This document shows positions 50,133 through 64,000 of a DNA stretch of 64,000 nucleotides, in pieces. A program made the position numbers and the translations under genes. The stretch spans positions 496,001-560,000 of the forward strand of contig JALJCO010013744.1 of the NCBI GenBank assembly GCA_023101725.1, given 5' to 3'. This stretch comes from Atherinomorus stipes (lineage: Eukaryota; Chordata; Actinopteri; Atheriniformes; Atherinidae). The notes under the pieces are model-generated. The model was given only the letters and a program-made list of their open reading frames with translations. It searched no databases and was not told where the DNA came from. The first letter of the stretch is position 1. Each line of letters begins with the position of its first letter.

Positions 50133-53100
50133 CTACTGAGGAAATGCAGGGCCGCTTGATCCAAAGGGAAAAGGTGGCTGGAACTTCGCCAGGTCCTTAG
50201 AAATCATTTCTGCCAGCTTCTGTTTAAAAGTGCCGGGTGCCTCTTTGGGGGCGAAGCGAGCAGCAGAGCCGACGGCCTCCTCCGTCTCCCTCATCTCATC
50301 TTTATCCAGGACCTGTGTGCTACACTCCAGCTGCGTGTAGTCGTCCACTGGGGGCAGATGCGGGCTTTGGCACCTGGGTTGGTCACAGTCATCGGATTTG
50401 GCGAGGGCAAGGGGAGGTGGCGGGGGGAGGATGAAAGAGAACGGCTGGGGATCTGAGGAAAAATCATATTTTTTCACCTCAGAATAGACGCAGTCTGAAT
50501 CAGCCATCTCAGTTTTTCTTGTCAAGGGAGGTGTGTGTTTCCTCAAATTGTAATAAAGACTGTGCTCCACGATGTCTTCCAGCTTTATAGCTTCCAGGGA
50601 ATGATAAACTTCATCTTCATCCTCACCTTCCTCTACCTTTGCCTCCTTACTGTTGGAGAGAGAGGCTCCCATTAGAGACGAATGCTCTCTGTTTTGTATA
50701 TAGGCATCATTAATGCTAGAGTACTGGCAAGCGGACTTGTCCTCTGTGTCTGCAGGAACATCTGCAGGGTTGCAGAAAGGAGGAGCAGCAGGCCGGTTGG
50801 TTTGTACTGGGGGGGCAACACTTCTGGGAGGACTGGGAGGAGCCATTTCACATAATGATTGTCTGTTGGCACTACGAGGCTGGGCACACCGCTCCTTCTC
50901 CAACGAACACTGCTTGACTATAGCCTGGAAGATCTCGGGACCATCTTGTGCCAGGAAGGTGAACACTCCTTCTCCTGACTCACAGCGGCGGCCTGCTTCA
51001 ATGCTGAATCCCCCCTGCAATCAAACGCAAAATTGCACCTCTTTAAAATGACATTTTGCAAAAGAGAATAAATAATTAAGCTTTCGCTAGTGAGCGTTAC
51101 AATAGTTACACGAAAAGCAGATTTTATTGCTTTTGGAGAAAGCTGATTTCCAACAGCTGCTTCATATTAAGGCGAGACACTACAGGCAAATGTAACTAAC
51201 TGGTATCACCATGAAACTTTCCTAGTTTATTCCTCACATTAAGGGCTATAATTTTTTGTGTTGAAAATTTTCTGAAATTTTATGTTTAAATATGCAAATT
51301 AAGTGTTATATGGCCAAAAATGTGCTAATTTGCAAATATTTCTAGGAAAAAAAATCTAAACACAGGACTAAGCCAGGTTAAAAGCTTCTTCTGAATTTTG
51401 TTCACATTTGTTTAGAGGGGATTTTGGATATCTCTATAGATCATTTCACAATTTAGAATATACTGTCAACAACCAGAAATAAACGAATTTTTGGGCATAT
51501 TTTTGGGATGAAATGTTCTATAAATCAGGCTGTGAATGAGATATCAAAAAACCCTTCAGCAAAAACTTTAAGAATACAGTCAGGAGCAAAACTTGAAAGT
51601 TTGGTTTCTGTAAGTGCTCCTAAAATGGAGATTTCTTACCCGGAATAAGAGAAAAAACTCATTTTGAGAAAATACATTCTCCACATTTTTGTTCTATAAC
51701 ACTATTTACAGACATCAGATCCAGTCAGATTCATGAGCTGGAAATATCAAGTTTGGTTGAGATAACATCGTCCAGGAAAAAGAGACATTTCCAACGATAC
51801 CAGGCATGAAGGGTTCAGACGGTGCTGCATTTTGAGGGGATTTGGGTGCATCAGACAAGTATCATGAAATAAACTCCTAAAATGTTTATTTTTTATGTTT
51901 TTTTTTTTTTACACTAGTTTGAAATAAAACATGTTGAAGGAGGGAAAAAAACGAAAATCTCAAAATTGACCAGGTGGTAAAAACTTTTTTTTTGTGTGTG
52001 TGTGTTTTTTTTTTGTTTTTTTTTTTACCTGTAGTGCCTCCCCTTATACAGAAAAACATTAGAGATGATTTCATTTCCCTTCCAACTTTTGGAAAGTGGG
52101 GATATTTGCAATCTCTTCCATTAGTGATGCAGATCATTAACCTTACCTCAACTTGTCCAAATTTGCGTAAGAGCCTGTATGGCCAGCTGTAGATGACCCC
52201 ACTGCTGATGGCAGACAGAACCAGAGCCTCTTTGTCGGGGGACACCAAATATTCTCCAGCCAGCTTGCACCTCTTTGATGCTTCTGTGCTCAGGATCTTC
52301 ACTTGGAAGTGGTTTGGAGGAAGAGCTAAACATAGTAAAAGTGGTGAACCCAGCTTTAAAAAGAATTTTCCATAGGAGGTCTGAGCAATAACAAGTGAAC
52401 AGAAAAAAGCACATATAAATTTACATAGTGATTTTATTTTATTTTATTTTTTTTTAAAAAGGAAGTTATTTGAAATGGTTTGCATTATACTAATCCCCTC
52501 ATGTGATTGGCCTGTCTGTATTGTTCAGAAGTGTAATCCATTAGGGAATAAAAGGAAATGCATTTGTATAAGCCTGAGCTTGCTGACACTAATACATTCA
52601 GTCTTTTATGTTTGAATAAATTAGTGTCAAGAGTTGCTCACATATATTGAAAGTTTCTGCCGATGGTTCAAATTTATGGAGTTATGACATCTTTTTCCAT
52701 AATAACAAAAAATAATTATATATTCACTAATTTGCTTTGATTAACAGACTATTCATTCAGTAACGGGATCATTTTCATGGCTATTATTCCCTACGCTTGT
52801 AGAAAATTTACAAAGTCAAGTGCTGATATCTGTGAACTCAGACTGCAGTTTGTCAGGACAGAAACACGATGGCTTAAACCAGTGCTTCCAACTTTTTCTC
52901 CCTGTTGACCTTCTCCGTGCAACAAAACAGCCGTAGACCTCTTTGCCACCCTTTGCTGAGACCCCGCTTGGTTTTATGCCTTCATTTGCGAGGTTCTCAC
53001 CACAAATGATTCACTGTGGCTGAGGGGTGGCCAAGCCCACCTCTCCAGAACCACTATCTTGGAACTTATCGATGTATTCCTTCTCCGATACAGCTGAATC

Positions 53101-56100
53101 AAATGAATGCTTGTTACTAAGCCTCTGCAGAGCACATGAGGTAATTCAGGTGTGTTGGAGATAAGATGCATCTAAAAGTTGCAGGATTGTGGCTCTCAAA
53201 GCCCCCAGTCTGACTCATTTCTTGCCCTTTGATAAAACCATGATATAACGAAACCAAAATGAAAAAAAAAAAGCTTAAGCTGATACACACGTCAACTCAC
53301 CTCTGTGGGGACATTAGAGGTGTAACAATAATTGACCTATATCAATGTATTGATCCTAAATTGATCCAAAATCCCCCAAATCTTTCCAAAATCTTTATCA
53401 AACCCACTTTTACTTTGAAAATGGTTTTATCTTGATGTTCTTCCCACACAACATTGGGGGCCCCTGGGAGCCACTAGCTTAAACAATCTAACAAACTAGA
53501 AATAAAAGAGACTTTTTTATATTAACAACAATTTAAGTTAGAGATAACATAAATAACAAAAGCACCAAGCAATTTTCTGAAATTGTCCAACCAGGACAGC
53601 TTCTGTACTTTTAACAGGTAAAAAAAGTTGGACGTGAAGAAGACATCATGGGTGACGAGTCAGACAGAAGACGCAAGCCAGAAGTCATAAAATACGGTAA
53701 GAATTTGTGTCGAATGTCATGAAAAAAGTATGCACATAAATCATTTGATAAAAATCTTTTGGTTTTGCTTTGAGACCTGACTATGTACATCAGAGCAGAA
53801 AAGGATGTTTTTTTTCTCAGTAGGGGTTTTTTTCTTACCTTATCTGACCTATGTTTTGCAGGTCAGAACTTTGTTAACAGTAATTGCAACATCCCCATAA
53901 CAGTGCTTTTGTGTTATTGTGTGTGTGTGCAAGTTTTCTATTACTCTTTTCATGTCAAAGGTCCTTCTTTAAAGATAAACTGGTTCAAATGTTGAAACTG
54001 TATACCACACATAGGCCTTTTATAGAGGAGCATCATGTGGAGCATAGGTGTGTGTGATCATTTGTGACCATGATGAAAGTTCAGTCAAGGATCCTGGTTT
54101 TCTGCAGGCATTCCATCATGATGCAGTCCAAACTCATGCTTGTTAGTTTAACTGGTGACTCTAAACAGACCTTAAGAGTCTTAAGAGCGTGCATGGTCAT
54201 TTGTCTCATTAGTCTTAGTCCTGTGGCGACTACTCTTATAGCCTGCAGGTAAAAAAAAAGAAATGGGTGTAGAGGAAGGAGATAAACTTAAAAAAAGAGT
54301 CAAGGTAAGAAATAAAAAATAGATTAAAAAGGTCTATTTAAGAGCTTCTCATCTGTTTTTACCACCTTCTGTCTTTATACCCTCCCTGACACATAACTTT
54401 CACACAGCTCCTTGATGATGGTCCCTTGAACCTGTGCCTAGCAATTACCCTGGCAAACAGTAAAAAAAAAAAAAAAATTACCTCTTTTCCAAGATGAGTA
54501 AAGGTCATTTTCCTCCATGGTTAAGCCATTTCCTCCCTCAAAATCCCCTTTGGCTGATCCTCCAGTGTCCCTCTGTAAACACGGTGGCATGGTAAACATC
54601 ACATGGAGTGTACACCTCCCTCTTATCGCTGTTTTATGACATCAAAGTGGTAAGATGCAAGCAAGAACATAGCTTGTGCAAGCAGAGAAATTGGAGAAGT
54701 GACAGAAGTTCCAGATACTGTTTTAACTTCCTCATTATTTTATCTGTCTCAAGCTGTGGGTAAGCTTGATCCTCACCTTTCCCAAATTCAAAAGCTGATA
54801 TGATAAAGGAAAGGGGAAAGAAGGGAGATGAGTGATACCTGGAAGGCGAGAAGACAGAGGGCACTGAGCCATTCCTGGCTTGTTGTGGAGGCAAAGGTGT
54901 ATTTGCTCTGGGTGGTGTTTAAGTAGAAAGCTGTGCAGCCAGCAGGGCAGGACTCCTTGGCAGCAGGAGTGACGCTGAGGCAGTCACTTAAACGCACCAC
55001 CTTCCTTTCTTGTGTTTTCTGCCGGCTGGATTTAAACTGTTCGCTAATGGAATTGCTGTCAGATGCAGGGTAGAGCTCCAGCCTGCCCACCCCTGTTGAG
55101 CTGGGCTTAAAAAGCACCACCCATATTTTCCGCCATGTTCTCTGAGTGGAAGAGAGAAAGAAAAATAATAAAGCTGATTGAGGACTTTCCACTGAGACTC
55201 AAAAACCACTTTGGTTGTTTTTAGAGGTCTCCACCCCATCCTTCCTTGTCTATATTTTATTTAGAAGAAGTGTGATGTTTCCACTATAGAAAAAAACGAT
55301 GACCCAAGTTGAGTGTTGAATTAAGCATAAGAACCTAACAGTCAGCAGCCAAGTCAGAGTTCCTGTTTATCAGGACAAAAGATCTAAATTACTTTACATC
55401 TAATTTAAGAACACATATAAAGCCTCCACAAGGATGTCTGTAGCAAATTCTAGCATTACCTTGCAGGCCATGTTATCATTTGGGCATTTGCCCCTCAAAC
55501 AATACCAGTTAAAAAGCAAAAAAGGGCACAGTTGTCTCCAGATTTATTCAAATAGCTTCAAACAAAACATGTTTGCCAGTGAAACAAGCGCTTCTACAGA
55601 GGGGCTGATTTTAAGATGATAATGTTGCAGTTGCAGTTTGGGAAACTAAAGTTGACCATTTCCGCACTGAAACGTCAAACAACCAGAATTGTCTTGAAAG
55701 TTTAAGACCATTAAACCCAAGATGGAAAAAACAAATACCACAGAGCTTCCTTCATGCAGCAAGAGGGGCTTACAGAATAATCTCTGATAAGGCTACTACG
55801 CTCGGCTGCTTTAACAAGCATTTTATTGCCTCTGGTTTCATGATTGATTCTTGTAATTACATCTGAGTGTCCCCCCCCTTCCCTTTCCAATACCCCGACT
55901 GTTTTCTGTAACAATCACACTATGTCAAATTATTCCTTTACTTTTTATGTTATTTCTCTTAGAGGAGCATAAAACCCTCCCACTACAACACATTAGAGAA
56001 TCAGCAGGTGTGTATAATTTAGAGCCAGTCCTTTTCAAGTTGGCAACTAATTTTAATGAAGCCCTCTTACAATGTCAAAATGGAAATCTGCAAAATTTTT

Positions 56101-58061
56101 TTTTTCTTAGCTTGTTTAAAAACAGGTTACCCAGCATTCTTGCAGGCCCATCGTTAAATCGTCTGCTCTGGTTAAAGCTTTTGGGTCGTGTGCTGGCTGA
56201 TTGAGTTTCTGTCTGCTAACAGAAATCAACGCAATGCTAAGTTTGATTTTAGAAAACAGAAAAACTACAGCAGCCCTAAACTACAGGAACCCTTACAGTT
56301 TTCCCATATATCAGCAGTTATATAAATGTTTCTGCTGCAAATTAACGTGAGCAACATAAAAGTCCTGCAACACAGTGACAGTGTGACCCGCTGATTCATG
56401 TTCACACCTACAGTGTCACTTAACTTTCCACTTTGAATGACTGTTTAAGTCAATTACAGTCTCTGATATGAAGCAGAAGGGTGATGAGGTGGAATTAGTT
56501 TGCCTTCAAACAAAGAAGATCTTACAACATATAATAAAAATTACATGCTCACAAGCTTGTACAGCTTGTGGTAACCACATTTTGTGGGTGTGACCTCAAA
56601 TATTTTCCACTGAAAGTAGTTTTGTTTTGGGTGTTGAGAAAAACAGTTTAAAATGGCTTTAATTTAATGCCAATTATAGGATTGATCAAGAAGTCAGGTG
56701 GGTGAGGGTCACAGAGCAAGTGCTTTAAAAGCGCCGTGCGTGCTTTAAGTACTTTAAAGCACTTTAATAAAAGCCTTTTTTCTTTTTGCCAACGACCCAC
56801 CAAGATAAATAAATAAATGAATAAAAATAAATGTATTTTGACCTTCAAAACACTCAACTGTAGATATTCTTGAACATTTCTATTGCTGAATATTATGGTG
56901 ATGAAGCAGCAATGCCTGCTTCTAAATATTTCCCTTAAATATATTTGCCCTCAAGCTACAGCATCATCATTCTGTACTCTGCTTAACCCTCCTGATGGTT
57001 TTCTTTGCAGTTTGAAGCTTTAATTTTCTTCTAATAATCATCTCAGAATATATTTCTTTTTAATGTCTCTCCTGATTAGCAGGCATCAGTGTTTTTAAAG
57101 TCAGGATACTCAGAGGACTTCATGGCTGCAGACTGTTGGTGTAAAGTTTGTTTGAAGTCTGCATCATCTATCCTTTCCTGACACTGAACGTTAAAACATT
57201 TTCTCAGACAAACCACAACCACAGCCTGAAACATTGGACTTTCCATTTAAATAAGTTCTGCTAATTTTTTTTAAATGCACTTAACTATTTATAAATGAAT
57301 AAAAAGCAGAAGTGCTCTGCACTTTCCAAAGGATATTTTCTCTTACATACTGTAGGGTTCTGAGCTACAATATAATCGGGGTTTGCACCAACCTGTGATT
57401 ACATTTAAAATAGAGCAAACCTTATAAATCATAAATGAACAGTATTTAGTAGAGGAGAGATAATCTCAGATTTTACAGGTGACTTTATGTGCTTATGTGT
57501 GGCCCCAAGGACAAACACAAGAATAACAGAACAATCTTGGCAAGCACCTGCTCCCGACTTAAACTGGTCTGCAACAGTAGTCATATTTACACAGAGTAGT
57601 TCCCTAAAGAAGTCCTTATGCAGTAAAAGGTAAAAAAAAAAAAAAAAAAAAAGGCTTATGGAAGCAGAACTGCTGTTTAGTTTGCAGTTAAATTTCCATT
57701 AGCATGAAAAAATTGAAAAAAAAAAAAAGCCTTAACAGTTAAGCTACTGAGTGATGCCATCTTTGGTTAATAAAGGACTTTTCAACTTTCAGTAAATACT
57801 GAAAACAGGATGCAGAAAACCATTTATCTAAATTAGACTTTATAATATTATAGTATAGATTGTGTTGCTAGATTGTACTGCATTTTCCAAAACATCCCGT
57901 TACATAAGTAAATATTTGGTCCATTTTGGTATCCAATGATCTGAGATCAATCAGCTGAACTAAAGTAACATTTATCATAAATAATGACGCTTTAGAAAAC
58001 TCACCTTTCCAAACTTGACACCTTGAAGGTACAGCATCCCCTCCTTGAAAATGACATCCAT
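50133..58061 (-). CDS. dok3: docking protein 3 (PH-PTB adaptor), five coding exons
   Basis: Minus-strand exons are 58,061-58,005, 55,141-54,839, 54,572-54,482, 52,325-52,147 and 51,014-50,133. All junctions are GT-AG and keep frame, giving 503 residues (human DOK3 is 496). Residues about 3-120 form a PH domain (MDVIFKEGMLYLQGVKFGK joined to RTWRKIWVVLF). Residues about 157-250 form an IRS-type PTB domain (YSWPYRLLRKFG, then FSIEAGRRCESGEG). The tail has a PPPPP stretch, YYNL (a Grb2-type YxN motif inside an ITIM-like SLYYNL) and VYSEV. Its end, FKQKLAEMISKD, resembles the DOK3 C-terminal helix and favours DOK3 over DOK1/2. DOK3 is a membrane-recruited adaptor that restrains immune-receptor and Ras signalling in B and myeloid cells. 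The start was chosen at the PH domain; an in-frame ATG further upstream (58,166) would add a non-conserved leader. The ddx41 neighbour supports the name. Confidence 0.92.
51015..52146 (-). other. dok3 intron 4
   Basis: AT-rich intron with poly(T)/GT runs at 51,985-52,025. Splice signals are GTAAGG (52,146) and TTGCAG (51,015). No embedded gene or clear mobile element is seen. Confidence 0.7.
52326..54481 (-). other. dok3 intron 3 with a dispersed repeat
   Basis: Most of the intron is featureless and AT-rich. At about 53,020-53,215 the minus strand carries AACTTTTAGATGCATC, CCAACACACCTGAATTACC and CATTCATTTGATTCAG, the phrases of a common palindromic fish repeat related to that at 13.95 kb. 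No exon was found among the short ORFs. Confidence 0.6.
55142..58004 (-). other. dok3 intron 1 (2.9 kb)
   Basis: The first intron follows the 57-bp first coding exon and is the largest. It has two poly(A) tracts on the plus strand (57,630-57,652 and 57,717-57,729). No mobile element was confidently defined and no exon is missing, because the PH domain reads through the junction in frame. Confidence 0.65.
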
Positions 58062-58154
58062 GCTTGTGAGCTTTGTTTGCAATCTTCTCAGTCTACTACA
58101 GCAGTTGTTGCTGGTCGGGTTAAAATTAGAGATCCTGTGGCTCAAGAGTTTCCT

Positions 58155-58162
58155 TGACGTCA
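58155..58162. promoter_or_regulatory. palindromic CRE upstream of dok3
   Basis: TGACGTCA, the consensus CREB/ATF site, lies about 95 bp upstream of the dok3 start codon in the short gap after ddx41. The position suits a proximal promoter element; binding is inferred. Confidence 0.4.
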
Positions 58163-58398
58163 CCAAAACCTCATATTATTACTGCCCTGTGCACCTCTCA
58201 GAGGTATAAAAGACATCTGATCTTGGACTTAACTGTTGCAAAATGAGGGCATGCAAGTTGCATGTCTCTGTTTTCTTAAGTCGAACTTCCCTTTGCATTG
58301 TTCTGCGTTAAAGCAACTTCCTCACCTTGCTAAACTGATGTGATGCCATGACTTTCTTTTTCCAGACAACACAAAAGATTAGCATAAAATATAGAAGT

Positions 58399-58404
58399 TT
58401 TATT
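58399..58404 (-). terminator. poly(A) signal of ddx41
   Basis: AATAAA on the minus strand, 213 bp past the ddx41 stop codon. It leaves only about 340 bp before the dok3 start codon, which must also hold the dok3 promoter and leader. Confidence 0.6.
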
Positions 58405-58616
58405 TACAATTAACAAAACAGTCTTTTACAAATTTATGAGAGAAAGAACATTCGGAAGGAAAAGGTGTGAACTAACTCACAAACCTGCATACTGTGTAAG
58501 ATTCTGATAAAATACACTTCCTTACTTCGGTGACATGACATGTAACAACAGTTTCCTCAGAAATCTTTCTAACTTCCTTTGAGCATTGGACAATCTTTTT
58601 TCTGAGGAAAAAGCTA

Positions 58617-63981
<5,365 letters not shown>

Positions 63982-64000
63982 TCATATTACAAGCACTGTT

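Noticed and set aside
58062..58166. Upstream in-frame start for dok3
   Set aside because: It would add 35 residues before the PH domain that have no counterpart in DOK proteins; the ATG at 58,061 places the PH domain at the N-terminus as in the family.
58199..58214. GGTATAAAAG as a TATA box for dok3
   Set aside because: It points to the plus strand, where no gene follows; dok3 is on the minus strand.

Overview
The window looks like nuclear DNA from a ray-finned (probably percomorph) fish. The evidence is split genes with GT-AG introns, a protein set closest to vertebrate families, and a dense mix of teleost-type repeats: Tc1, hAT MITEs, L2-like LINE pieces, a Gmr1-like Ty3/gypsy element and tRNA-derived SINEs. 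No bacterial-style operon, CRISPR array, tRNA or rRNA gene was seen.

Layout. Positions 1 to about 47,200 form a gene desert. I found no convincing host exon there, only mobile-element remains and AT-rich single-copy-looking DNA, some of which reads like candidate regulatory sequence. At 47,340-48,104 (+) lies an intact single-exon atonal-class bHLH gene, an atoh1 paralogue, with a TATA box about 100 bp upstream and a poly(A) signal downstream. Just 3' of it (48,701-49,445) a hAT-type MITE carries a second, TA-flanked MITE nested inside.

The right end holds two genes on the minus strand, head to tail. ddx41 (58,617 to beyond the window; ten exons visible, covering helicase motifs I to VI and the zinc knuckle) is followed by dok3 (50,133-58,061; five coding exons, 503 residues, PH + PTB + tyrosine tail). 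The dok3-ddx41 order and orientation match human 5q35.3, so this block is old conserved synteny with an atoh1-class gene attached. The visible exons join in frame and both genes look functional. Exon joins were worked out by hand from splice signals and reading phase.

The most informative unexplained structure is in the repeats. A three-copy repeat family has one copy interrupted by a 457-bp foldback hAT-like element with a perfect 8-bp target duplication. A decayed retroelement has integrase upstream of reverse transcriptase (Gmr1 order). A repeat in a ddx41 intron carries a short helicase-like ORF. Several large palindromes have no assigned family. I found no strong candidate for an entirely new biological system.
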